The notes beneath the pieces were generated by a model, which did not search any database, was not told the origin of the DNA, and saw only the letters and a list, made by a program, of their open reading frames with translations. From Clytia hemisphaerica (Eukaryota > Cnidaria > Hydrozoa > Leptothecata > Clytiidae), in assembly GCA_902728285.1 (NCBI GenBank), contig CACVBU010000570.1, forward strand, positions 806,001-870,000: DNA of 64,000 bases. Reading direction: 5' to 3'. This document shows, piece by piece, positions 34,901-44,977 of this stretch. Position numbers and translations under genes: made by a program. Numbering within the stretch: position 1 is the stretch's first letter; each line of letters opens with the position of its first letter.

Positions 34901-37900
34901 AAAGACTCAAGGCTTGCCTAATACAATGAGTTTTTTATCTAGTGTAGTTTATCAACTAGCCCGGGGGCAGTGGGTTTACCAACTGACATTATGTGCGACG
35001 AAAAAAATGGCTTTTAGAATCGCACTCTTACAGTGCAGAAAAGAATCGGTGAAATTCATACCCTTACAAACCCTTAGTGCATTTTTTCAAATTTTAAACT
35101 CTTAGAGCAAAAAAATCAAGATTTTCGAGCCAAAATTTGCAATTTTTCCTAGATTTGCTGAAATTTCCACCCATCCAGTGCATTTATTAAAAGTCCACCT
35201 TTACATATTTTGAAAAACATACCCTTAACCGCCGCACATACCCGTCGGTCAATTTGCCTGACTGCCCTTCCACCCCGGGTGGACTAGTTTTATGAATTTG
35301 ATACATTTTGCCAATTTAGTTCAAGAAACTTAATTTACGTTGTGTTAGAATGAGAAAAACTTGTTTTCATGTTCAGGAGTCTAAAGTGTGGTACAATAAT
35401 ATAAGTGATTAATAAGAGGAATGTTCTTTGAATAAAAACATCCACAGATTTAGTTTAGCGTCCCTTGTATGTAGTATCCTATGCATATAACTTCTTGCAT
35501 TTTTACTGATAGCCAGTTTAAGGGGGGGGGGGTCCCCCTTTTTCAGAAAAATCGGGATTTTCAAGTTCGTATCGATACCAATTTAGGGGGACCCTTTTTC
35601 AGAAAATTGGAGTTTTCAAGTTGGTATTGATACCAATTTAGGGGGGTGGGTCCCCCCTTTTTCAGAAAAATTGGAGTTTTCAAGTTGGTATTGATACCAA
35701 TTTAGGGGGTGGTGGTGTCTACTACTTTCAAAAAGTCAGGTTTTTGGGCCCTGGGTTGGTATCATGGACCCTGACCCCCCCCTGGTACATCCGGTAGACT
35801 AGAGAGTCGAAATAGAAAAGCTGCAACTTTTGGACTTGGGGATTAATATCAAAGCAATTAGAGGACTTACTGTTAGGGTCGAGTTCAATTCCATCATCAG
35901 GGAACTTTTCGTTTGTGGAAAGCGCGATAAAAACAGTAGTATCGTCGAATAAATCTCGTAACGCACGTATCTAAACGAGAGATAAAACATCAATTTTCAT
36001 TTCATTCATATTTTCATAAAACATCAGTGTCCATATCAATAATAAGGACTGCTAATAAGCATTCCAGTATACTTTTTCATTCCAGTATGATAAACTGAAA
36101 TGTGATATAGGATGGGATTAGAGGGGGGATATTTGCTTTAATGGTTGGATTCAATCCCGGACAGATGGGCCTTAAATTTTAAACAATTCCCTAAAAGCAA
36201 ACATTGCCAGTTTTGACAGTGAGGATATCTACTAGAGGACCACAAATTTACAGCAGGAAGCATCTACAATCTTGCTTGAGATCATTATGATTTTAAGTCT
36301 TTGTAAAATTTGGATTTCAAATGGGTAAAATTATTCATAGGCCCGATTGTAGCAAAAAACACAAAAAGATAAGTGCCCAGGCCTTGAAAATCAAATTTTT
36401 TGATAAATTGAAAAAACACTCAGATATTCACCCAAGGAACAAATTTGCGAAATGAGCCGAATCCGACCATTTTTGAAGTCTCCAGACAGCCCTATTGTTT
36501 TTGTGACACACAGACATACGCAGACACAAATTGTCAGATTCTAGCTCAACTGAAGTTGAGAATATTTTGATTTCATCACATGTAATAATCCAATTCTTGA
36601 TATACACACAAAAAATACCGGGTGTTTGCCACCAGCTTCATTGTTTAAATTCAAAACTGGTGGCAAACGCCCGGTGCTTTCGGGTGTTTCCGTATGAAAG
36701 ATTACGTCATGAAGATCAAGTATTTATTAAAACCGGAAAGAAGGTCCTTTTCTGTAGGGTTGAGAGATATAATGTGGCGTTCATAATTGATATTGATAGG
36801 TCATTAATTTACTTAGGACAGTTTTATCTACATTCAATAGAAGATGGAATGGCAGGAACGGGAGTTCGAGACACTCTCTTCTGTTATGAATCTGTGTTGA
36901 TTCTTACTAAATAATTATTACGAATAGGACACTTGCGAGCGTAAAATTAGCAGGGAATAAGATGATGAAATAGTTAATCATTGGACATTTCATAGGATCA
37001 GGGAGCATTTAAATCATTTGTGCAGATTCTCTCTGCGTTACATAACAGGAAAGACTTTGATCCGGAACTTTCATTAAGTGTTTAGACAGTTTAAAGCTAG
37101 TAGTAATTACTCGTACTAATTTGTCTGAAAATTTCATTGAGGAAAAATTATGGTAACGCTGACTGCATTCGATAATGGGTTTTGAATGAAAACAAACAAG
37201 CTATATATTACTGCGTGTTTAAAAAATATACTTTGCAAAACCTCGATTGTTTTCTTAACTTCCAAATGCAAGATTCAGATAGAGGGCTTTGAGCAAATCG
37301 AGATGCATTTTCATTAAAAACTTACAAATTATACATATTTGACCTTTAGTTTATTTTGTAACTGATGACGAAATTAACAAATTTTTGAATGCTATTCAAG
37401 AAAATGTTTTCCGTGGAATCTGGAAAATAAATTGCCCTGGGTTTCCCTGAGTTATCGACACTCTCCAAGTTGTGCAGGGTCTGTCTGTACTCCGAAATAA
37501 AACCCCATTGACAAATGTGTGGTAAAAGTCTGATGTTAAATCCTTATATAAAAGAAAACATTTGTGAATATCAAATATTCTTCTGTCAGGAAGGGTGAGG
37601 GAGTTTGTTAAAGGCAATGTTATAAAGCAAAAACTAACCATCGGTGGTGAAACTGAACACAATGACGTTAAAATATTTGAGAAATGAATGCCAAAATACT
37701 GTTATTGTGACGAGTGAAAGTGCGAGTTTCATTGCAATAACATAGAGTTGCTTAAATGATGTATTAATAACGTTTTATGTGGTATTTCCAATCATGTTTA
37801 TACAATATTGGTTAACATACATGAGTTATAAAGACTCGTTGAAAATATGGTATCATGATAAAAATCAGATGTGTCGAAAAATGAATCTTTTTTATTGACT

Positions 37901-39311
37901 TTTGGGGTTTTTATATAAGAATCAAAATAATTGAATTCGTCAAAATTTGCATAATATAGTCTCAATGATTTTCAAAAAAAAAGACAAACTTTTTCAGGAC
38001 AGGATTATAATTCCAGCTATTTTCAACTTTTCAACCTTGTGAATTTATTGAAAACGCAACACTGATCTTCCATTTTTCAGACGCATATAATGATTTTAGG
38101 AATTTAAAGGAGAAACGTTGAAATAGTTTAGAGCTTGGTCAAATGATGACATCAATGTTTTAATAGGCTTTAAGAAGGGAAACAGATATGGACTTACTAA
38201 TTAAACAAAAATAGTGAGTAGAGAGGAATAGGGGGAGTTTAACAACATATTTTGAAAATTTTACTACTCTCCTGTTTGGAAAGCAATAGAGGACCATTGA
38301 TTGACAAATGAATATGAAAAAGTTTTTAAAAAACTATTCTCTGATGAGGCAAAAAAATAATCTCCTTGAACTCCAACTGTCTTGTAAATAAAAAATAATT
38401 TCAAAACCAAACTGTTTGCTCGTAGAGATAATATTTATAAAAGATTCTATAGCAAAAAACCCCTTTCATATTAGTCTCTAGCTCATCAATTTTTAAAATT
38501 TTAATATAATCCCATGAAAAATGGTCTGAACATTTCTTTTCACATAAAATAAAAGCTTTCATTTTCATCAAAATGAAGGTCTACTCTGGTCTACTTTCCC
38601 CTATATAGATTTACCAGAAAATAATTATAACTAACCCTAAAAATGGAAAAATGAAAAACTTACTGGTTTTCCGGATGTAGTATGAAGTTTATCCACCTTC
38701 CCTAACGATCCCTTTGCTGACAGTTGGTCAAGTACTTGATCCAATGATATTGCTGTCTTATTATTCAATAACAGAGTTACTTTTCTCTGCGGTGGTTTCC
38801 CATTTCTTATTACCGTCACCAATTTGGGTTTAATAAAGTCTTTACTACTATCCAGACGAAAAGAATTTTCTATATTTCCTAAAACTTTAAGTGGTCGATA
38901 AATATTTCTTGATCTCTTGATATTGGACCAATTTGGAACCAACTTTCCGTAACCGCCTTCGATTTGACGGAATGATGCAGAAGATGAACAAACATAAGAA
39001 ATTCCATTTTGAAGTTGAGATACATCTGATACTAAAGATCCATCATCTGCATTGAAAAGATATCTAACTGCTCCAGTAGGTAAATTCAATTTTGACGACA
39101 ACTCTGTTAACAATGATTCAAATTCCTTGTAACGGTCAATGGAAACAGCAAGTCTCAAACCAGAGAAATATTGATCACCATTACGAAAGAATTTCACTTG
39201 TTTTGCACTTACACTTTGATTTCTACGTACTAATGATGTCCGGTTAAAATTTGATAATCTGAGTGATTGTGAGCGAACAAGATTGGATGGACTTGATTTT
39301 CCACTATCCAT
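19986..39311 (-). CDS. DCLK: Doublecortin-like kinase (two DCX domains plus CaMK-type kinase), full-length form
   Basis: Exons are 39311-38664, 35970-35871, 33617-33504, 33104-33064, 32804-32722, 32332-32295, 23630-23504, 23404-23347, 23147-23028, 22854-22393, 22222-22142 and 22027-19986. DCX domain 1 (about residues 35-125) shows [13 protein letters not shown] and [12 protein letters not shown] domain 2 (about 157-250) shows [17 protein letters not shown] and [22 protein letters not shown]. These bind microtubules. The kinase has the glycine loop IGDGNFAIV, the lysine in KPFALKII, the helix-C glutamate in [23 protein letters not shown] and VAPEIL. A tail of about 680 residues is rich in S, T, K, R and P and may also bind microtubules. 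All junction phases agree. Within exon 10 a 5-bp duplication and a 1-bp insertion break the frame, and one more frame change is needed near 21617-21664. Repaired length would be about 1,300 residues. The paralog number is not assigned. Confidence 0.85.
21617..21664 (-). other. DCLK: Frame change in the DCLK tail exon
   Basis: The frame entering from exon 12 ([16 protein letters not shown]) runs to a TAA near 21617. The frame that continues into the long basic tail ([19 protein letters not shown]) is open only after a TAA near 21667. The two overlap by about 48 bp. No intron with usable GT and AG fits in the overlap. One missing base (or two extra) would join them. This is either an assembly error, a real lesion, or a splice event I could not place. 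Confidence 0.6.
22505..22580 (-). pseudogene. DCLK: Two frame-breaking indels in the DCLK kinase exon
   Basis: Just after [12 protein letters not shown] the minus strand reads TACGGTACGGCC, a tandem copy of TACGG (plus-strand 22563-22573). This shifts the frame by 5. The conserved kinase sequence then continues in the shifted frame ([14 protein letters not shown]) until the run TATATTTTTATTG near 22520, where one extra T shifts the frame back to the original. After it the family sequence resumes (LLCGFPPFR). The net change is +6, but the original frame meets a TGA between the two sites. Translated as is, the kinase would stop in subdomain IX. Flanking exons look intact and conserved, so this is not an ancient pseudogene. 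Confidence 0.7.
24389..24470 (-). CDS. DCLK: Alternative first coding exon for a kinase-only DCLK form
   Basis: An ATG at 24470 opens 27 codons ([20 protein letters not shown], then DARTLIQ) plus one base, ending at a strong donor A|GTAAGTA. The leftover single base matches the phase-1 acceptor of kinase exon 23630 (AT-TGT-GAA), giving [14 protein letters not shown]. The frame is short, so the reading rests on donor strength, position about 760 bp upstream of the kinase exons, and the phase match. In vertebrate DCLK1 an internal promoter likewise makes a kinase-only protein. The promoter itself was not identified. An overlapping frame from 24526 ends at the same donor but in phase 0, which does not fit the next exon. 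Confidence 0.55.
26001..26357. mobile_element. MITE with 24-bp inverted ends, possible TA target
   Basis: The left end is TACATGCTTTTTTTTATAAGAAT. The right end on the minus strand is TACACGCTTTTTTTTTATAA followed by GAAT, an inverted match with two differences. The interior repeats CATCATGGA(T/C)ATTCTTA. TA at both outer edges would suit a Tc1/mariner-type MITE, but TA is too short to be sure. Non-coding, in a DCLK intron. Confidence 0.55.
27180..27300. repeat. Long hairpin-forming repeat
   Basis: CACGAGTGATTTTTTGTTAT then TAATTTTCCGAGTCC is followed after a GAAA loop by GGACGAGGAAAATTCGAAAC then AAAAAAATCACGAGTG. The result is an imperfect stem of about 35 bp. GTGCAATT and GATTACGAGC motifs flank it on both sides, so the stem is the core of a larger, decayed inverted-repeat element of about 300 bp (27080-27330). 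Confidence 0.6.
30428..30608. mobile_element. MITE, about 180 bp
   Basis: The left arm is CGGTCGAAATGAATCATGGG followed by TTACAATCAGGA (30440-30471). The right arm, minus strand, is CGGTCGAAACGAATCATGGG followed by TAATCAGGA. AAAG-ACCTTT-like sequence continues the pairing outward. No clear target duplication was seen. It lies just downstream of the DCLK CaaX exon. Confidence 0.6.
30896..31668 (-). CDS. DCLK: Alternative terminal exon: kinase-less doublecortin isoform ending in a CaaX box
   Basis: The acceptor TTGCATTCTTCACAG ends at 31669. The exon is phase 1, the same as the kinase exon 23630, so DCLK exon 6 (32332-32295, ending ..SES plus G) can splice to either. The frame runs 257 codons to TGA 30898-30896. 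It starts basic ([10 protein letters not shown]), then has a serine-rich stretch, a predicted coiled coil (about [20 protein letters not shown] to [10 protein letters not shown]), a cysteine cluster (CCDECADS), and ends [22 protein letters not shown] fits a CaaX box with Q last, typical of farnesylation, and the preceding Cys could be palmitoylated. The resulting protein would be about 598 residues with both DCX domains and no kinase, possibly membrane-anchored. Confidence 0.75.
34422..35785. mobile_element. G-run-headed MITE (family C), 1,364 bp with a nested family-A copy, TACAT duplication
   Basis: The left end is CCAGGGGGGGGGGGTCAGGA then TCCAGATACCAAACCCAGGG. The right end, minus strand, is CCAGGGGGGGGTCAGGGTCC then ATGATACCAACCCAGGGCCC. 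It is flanked by a perfect TACAT at 34417-34421 and 35786-35790. Both arms contain tandem blocks of GTTGGTATTGATACCAA with G-runs (about 34520-34600 and 35520-35710). A family-A copy (34960-35282) is inserted in the centre. It lies in the first DCLK intron-rich region, between exons 3 and 2. Confidence 0.82.
34960..35282. mobile_element. Family-A MITE copy nested inside family C
   Basis: It reads inversely to 13194-14120: CCCGGGGGCAGTGGGTTTAC at the left and CGCACATACCCGTCGGTCAA then TTTGCCTGACTGCCC at the right. The flanks show ACTAG at 34955-34959 and 35283-35287, a possible 5-bp target duplication. It lacks the family-B insertion present in the 13-kb copy and so preserves the empty site (TTAGAG at 35102-35107). 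Confidence 0.75.
36000..38663. other. DCLK intron 1, no exon seen
   Basis: Non-coding. A perfect-looking hairpin lies at 36617-36674 (ACCGGGTGTTTGCCACCAG and CTGGTGGCAAACGCCCGGT). The open frame at 36531-36914 (+) spans this hairpin and shows no domain. A minus-strand frame at 37396-37662 also lacks support. Confidence 0.4.
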
Positions 39312-41948
39312 ATTTCAATTCAAAAAATAAAAATTTATGATAACGACAGATTCATTTTCAAAATAATTTATTTTTGTGGTTTTTTTTTCTAGAAAAAAAT
39401 AATTTTAAAAGAAATCAAAACATAAAATAGAAACAGAAATATCTCTGTAAACATCCATATAAAAATGATACTAAGATTGTTGTTTAAAAAAGACTTGAGC
39501 AAAGTTTTCTTTTTAAATCAGGATGTTCTAAGAGAATGACAAACATAATCAACACATCAGACATGAGAGCGTAATGAAAATGATATGACATAATTAGCCC
39601 TATTGAGCTAAGATCAGCTATTCTTTCCTCTTTCAAACTGTACAGAATTAAGGCAATGTACATGTAGAAAAGATTGATATATACTTTCTCTTTCTCAAAA
39701 CCTTGAAATTGTTGTCATTTTACTCTCTGGAAATTTTTTGTCCTGTTGACAAAGTTTTTTTCTTTAGCTTCACATGACAGTTAGGACTTGGCACAGTATG
39801 TGCACTATAATGTGATCAAAAAAGATAGAAATGAAATTACAGAGTAATTCAAAACATCTCTATTATGTCCATCATCTCACTTTAATTAAACACAGACTTA
39901 ATACAAGATAGAGGAGTTATTTGTAAAATAAATAACAAATGGTTTGTTAAAAACAGACAATAGTCAAGTAACTTTAAACCTTTTTGCAATGATGTACAAG
40001 TTTTCTAAACTAAACTTTTAGAACCTTACTATTAAATCATCAAATTTCAACTCTTTCAAATTTACCAAATGCTTTATAATAGCGCTTTTTAGCATCATGG
40101 TCAAATGTTATCCAACCTCTAACCTTAAAGTTTTTTTTCAGCTCACCTATTTTGAAAACGTTTGTAACATTTGATAAAATGTTCAGTTAATGAACAAGAA
40201 CCTCAAAAAAAATTATACTTTCTAATAGTTTTAAGATTGACTTGGTTTCAAATTATATTGATAAAAATGACTAATAAATCTCATGATAATGAAGTTTTTA
40301 GAAGGGTCACAAGTGTAGCCAAACAAACCAAACAGTTTCTCAGTAACCTTGAATTTGATTGTCTCATTAACATTGGCAACAGAAGCACAACTTTCGTTAG
40401 TCAAATTCCTTTTCGAAAAAGCTTGCTTTGGGTTATCAAAAGTTATACTTTAAATATCATTGAAAAGTATAAGAAATTGCTAATCTATCAATTGTAATAT
40501 AAAAAAGGCATACTCATTTCAGCAGGATGAACTTACAGTTTTTTTGTTTAGCTAATACTAAATTTCTTGTTTGAATTGTGCAAGGGTGTCAAAATATTTA
40601 TCCCATTAGAGCTGTATCGTGAACCCTGACATAAATGAGACAAAAACAGCTATAGACTCTCTGAATGGAGATGTTATAAAAATGAATTTCAATTTAATAC
40701 TGGGTCTTACTGGATGCTAACTGGACCTACCTGATAAGGATAAATGTAATTTTTATAAAAAATGGTCATTTTGTCAAAAGTCACAATTAGGGTTAAAAGA
40801 GACACAACAATGTAAAAATTTGGTTGCACCATTCAAATTTATAACGGCATTTACAATTTATGGCAAGAGTAAAACTTTACATGGAATTATTCTATTATAG
40901 AATTATATTTCACAGGTCTATCAACCTCTATGAAATAATTTTAGATTTCTAAAATATTGTCTAATCTCCATCTGTCGCCCAGTCGTCAGAAGATATGGAC
41001 AGACTAGACGTTAAATCTGAGAGCTAGCTAATCTAAGCCTAGAGAATTGAGCAACGTGCTGAATGGACCTACCTGATTCAGATAATAATATCAGATAAAA
41101 TAAAAATAGGACAAATAGCAAGAGACTAAGAAAGAGAAGTGAGCAGTCCAAAAAATTAGAAAAACTGATGAAACAATTTTACACAAAGTCCAAAAAACCC
41201 CAAGTTTGCCCAAAAAAATTATTTTTGAAAATTGACAAAATTCTGTGTTAATTTTTAAAACCCCTTTAATCAGAACCAGCCGTGGTGTCCTTAAAAAAGC
41301 AATAAAATTTGTGTTATTTTTTGCATGTTAATTTCAAGACTGTGTATATATAAATACTTCCATCATCCTTATATTCATGTAATAAGGTACATGAGAACCT
41401 TGACCTTACAAAAGTAAAGAAAGAAATGTCATTTTGCAATTAAATGGAGATGGGCATAAAGGTAGACCCCAAGAGACCCATATTGTCATACCATTTTCAA
41501 TATCAATCAGAACAGAAAAGGGGTTATTATCATTACATGAAGAACTTATGATAGAATATAGCTTAAATCTAGCCAGAGTGTCATACGTGATATCTAACCT
41601 CTGTACAACAACCTTCCACTACACTTATACAAATGCCTGATTGCTAGCAACTCAATAAATTTCTCAGTGCTTAATTCTTGTTCTAATAGGTTGCAAAGGT
41701 TGTGCTTTTAATTGGAGTCAAAATTTTCATTTTGCCACTTTTCAGGGTATATAAAAATGGGAAAATTTTTCACTCTGGCAGGATCCCAAATTTATCAAAC
41801 CTTATCTAACAGGGTCCACTTTTCAAAATATTTGTTTAAAGAGAATGCGATGGACAATGAATGAGACTTTGTTTTATATTTTCTAACCATCTAAGTTTTC
41901 TAAGTTTTGATCTGTCAATCATATTTCGTCCAATCAAATCGTCGCATG

Positions 41949-42027
41949 GTATGGGGTTCGAACCATCGCCAAATAAATACCTTTGGTTCCGGAAGCCAGC
42001 ACTCTATCCACTGACAGTTAGTCACAC
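41949..42027 (-). mobile_element. tRNA-derived SINE head (Arg-like)
   Basis: On the minus strand GTGACTAACTGTCAGTGGAT then AGAGTGCTGGC gives an A-box-like block and GGTTCGAACCC gives a good B box, about 40 bp apart, as in a tRNA gene. The anticodon arm and acceptor stem do not pair well, so it is a tRNA-like element rather than a working tRNA. An inverted copy of its start (CTAGTGTGACTAACTG) lies at about 42549-42564. Confidence 0.55.
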
Positions 42028-43328
42028 TAGGAAATCTAGCTTTCAGAAAAAACAACATCAGTCATCTACAGGATGTATTTGCACAACAAGGATGAGAGTT
42101 ACCTGAATCAAGTTCGCAAGATAATTAATTAAAACTTGAAAGTTTGAAACAAAATAAAACGTGCAGCAGCCAAAATCAACCAAAATTTGTCATTCAATTC
42201 CAGAGACAGCGCTTTGATTTTTAAGCTGTTTTAAGGCCTTTTATACGCTAAAGTAAAAATAATTCCGCACATGTAAATGGGTCATTGTTTCAGGTCGGGC
42301 AAAATTTCCGGGAAACAGTCTATCCTAGCCTCCCCCGTAGATCTTTTTCTTGGGAAGTTGATCTTCAAATTAGTTTTTGGCTTGGCTCAAATTTTTTCAT
42401 CTATATATGGCTCAAATTTTAGGCAATTTCTCAAAGTTTTTGAAAATGTTAATTTAAGTTTTGCAGCGCATTTTTTTGCTTGAGAGTCAAGTAAACGATA
42501 TAGCGCTTTCGCAGCATTAATCTTTGATACACATTTTGGCGGGACGCTAGTGTGACTAACTGACTGAGCCATCATCACAAAATTCTTCAATTTGAAAGAA
42601 GTTATATCGTACGGACAAATCTCTTTATATAGATGAAACTCCCAACCCTACCTGTGTCCCTACAAGGGTCCCTACGGGATCCTAAGTTAAGTCACAGGGT
42701 ACGAGTGCCCCTATGAGGACCTTTGGTCCTTTATTGGGACTCTCTAGCTCCAACCCTGACCCTAACTGATGATAACAGAACCCCCGTCTTCCAGGGTGAC
42801 TTTTAGCAATGCGCGGATGAGAAAATAAATAAGGTGACTTTTGGCCATCCGATCTAACATTATCCGTTGCGTTCTCCCAAACAACTATTGGGGGCGGGTA
42901 ACTTTCATAATTACCATCAACTGTTCTAACTTGGGACAATTGGTCGAAAAATGGGACTGGTTGATATCTGGCCTGTATTTTCACTTACTGTTATGTTAAA
43001 TCTCTTTGACAACAAAGTTGTTTTGATAACTCCACCAAGTTTATCAATCATACTTCTTCGTTCCTCTTAGAGTGTGCGTACAGACACTCGCGTGCCTTCC
43101 ACTACGAATTTTTTTCATATTTCGATTTAATAAAAGCATACTCGGTGCAAAAGAGAAATCATTTACTTTTTAATACGCCGTTCATTAAATCAAATCAAAT
43201 GACTTAGGAGGTTCGGAAAAATGGTGTCTGAAATTGCTGTCCCATGTTTTGTCAGATAGTCCCGAGTTAGAGCAGTTGGGGGTATATCGTAGTTTATGAA
43301 ATTCATAGGTCACACCATCATTAAAGAA

Positions 43329-43770
43329 CCAGACGTTCGCGCTCGATAGGATCGATCATCGGGACGGCTCGATGACGGATCGATATGTGATCGATGGAAG
43401 ATTCAGCCATTAAAAAGTCTTGAGTATCGATCCTTCGTTGATCCATTATCGAGCTAGTTTTTCAACCGAGTATATCAATTCGTCATTGATCGTTAATCGA
43501 TTCGTCATTGATCGTTAATCGATTCGTCATTGATCGTTAATCGATTTGTTATTGATCGTAAATCGAGAATGAGTCGATAGGGTCGATAAGATTGATAAAA
43601 GATCGATGATAGATCGATAAATAATCGATAACTAATCATAAGCTTAAAGAAATCTTGAGTATCGATCCTCTATCGATCTCCTATCCGGATCGTTAAGTAA
43701 TCCATCGATCACATATCGATCCGTCATCGAGCCGTTCCAATGATCGATCCTATCGAGCGCGGACGTCTGG
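43329..43770. mobile_element. GATCGAT-rich palindromic MITE, 442 bp, AAAGAA duplication
   Basis: The left arm begins CCAGACGTTCGCGCTCGATA then GGATCGATCATCGGGACGGC. The right arm (minus strand) begins CCAGACGTCCGCGCTCGATA then GGATCGATCATTGGAACGGC. The arms stay similar for about 70 bp. It is flanked by a perfect AAAGAA at 43323-43328 and 43771-43776. Inside is a tandem array of ATTCGTCATTGATCGTTAATCG, about four copies (43480-43565). No coding capacity. Confidence 0.85.
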
Positions 43771-44977
43771 AAAGAATATCATCTATTTGGATGCCACCAT
43801 GAAAGTTACCCTTTTTATGAAACCCATTCATTCCAATCATCAGTATTTCCAGTTTATGGATATCCACGCTCCCTTTTTTTCATTTGGCTGATGTCAACAA
43901 CCAATGTGTACACAAAAACAATCTAAAACAAACAAAAACCAACAACCTGAGTACTGAACAGTATTATCTATTCTATGTCACATGAACCTGAATCAATTCA
44001 TACTGTAGATACAAGACAGTTATACCATAGCAAACATGAGAGACTCTTACAAAAAACAACAAAAAAAGCAAATGGTAGAAGACGCAGTAAACTAGCTATT
44101 ACGTATTAGCACACGTTGTGTATTATAAACTTTCAGGATCAATAATATTTTCTCGTTGAAGCGAATCGTTTCAGATAAACATTAACACTAATGAGATAAT
44201 TATATTCTGTACAGATATTTAAAAGGCAATAAAACATAATACAAACCAAAACCAAACTGTCAAACACAAACTGACAACCAAACTTGTAAACCTTCCTTCA
44301 CGAAATTACGCTAACAACAAACATAGCAATAAAAAAAAATTGAGATCAGAGAGCGTCGAATTTCTTTACTGAGCATGCGTGTCTAGAAGTAGTATCCTAA
44401 CCCGCCCCCTCCACATTTCAGATCAGATCATCAGAGCAAAGTTGGTTTGGTCAATATTAAATTGAATATCAACACTTTCAAAAAGTCCTCACAAGTAGCT
44501 TCATTTTAAGGGAAATCGATTCCAGCAAGTGTTTCTTTTGTGAAAAATCTCAAATATTTGCAACAGTGAATTTTAGAGATATCTGGGCAATGATGATTCG
44601 ATGTTTTTAGTAGGTACATTTTTCCCCTTTTATATTTACAACAACAGAGCATTGTAAAATTAAAACGCATCTGAATTGAGAGATTGAGAAAAATCAATTT
44701 TGCAATAGCCAATTTGCCGTCCTATACTTGAGAAATATTTTAAAACTAACAGGAGAGCCTACATTCAGCAAGCTTGTCTCGCATTAAACTCATGGCAACA
44801 TAGACTAATATTCAGCACTCTATCAGTTCAATGATAGGCAACAAAGCATTTAATTTCAGCGGTTTCTTTCAAGTCAAATCATGAAAGTCAATAAGCAAAT
44901 TACTTTTCTTTGAATTTCTTTCCGATAAAAAACCTGCTAACAAATAAATTGCCTGGATACAAAACAATATTAAAATA

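Larger units (their letters stand above)
39312..44977. other. Intergenic region between DCLK start and NUP188 stop
   Basis: It should contain the main DCLK promoter (nearest 39312) and the NUP188 3' UTR (nearest 44977). I found no supported gene. Frames at 40171-40497 (+), 41434-41640 (+), 41861-42106 (+) and 42682-42984 (-) show no recognised domain. The region holds a tRNA-like SINE head near 41949-42027 and a palindromic MITE at 43329-43770. Confidence 0.4.

Noticed and set aside
40171..40497. 108-codon + strand frame
   Set aside because: No domain, no clear splice sites, AT-rich composition; probably chance.
42682..42984. 100-codon minus-strand frame with YESYPPPIVVWENATDN
   Set aside because: It reads somewhat like protein but has no recognised domain or splice context. 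It may be part of a dispersed repeat; not enough to call a gene.
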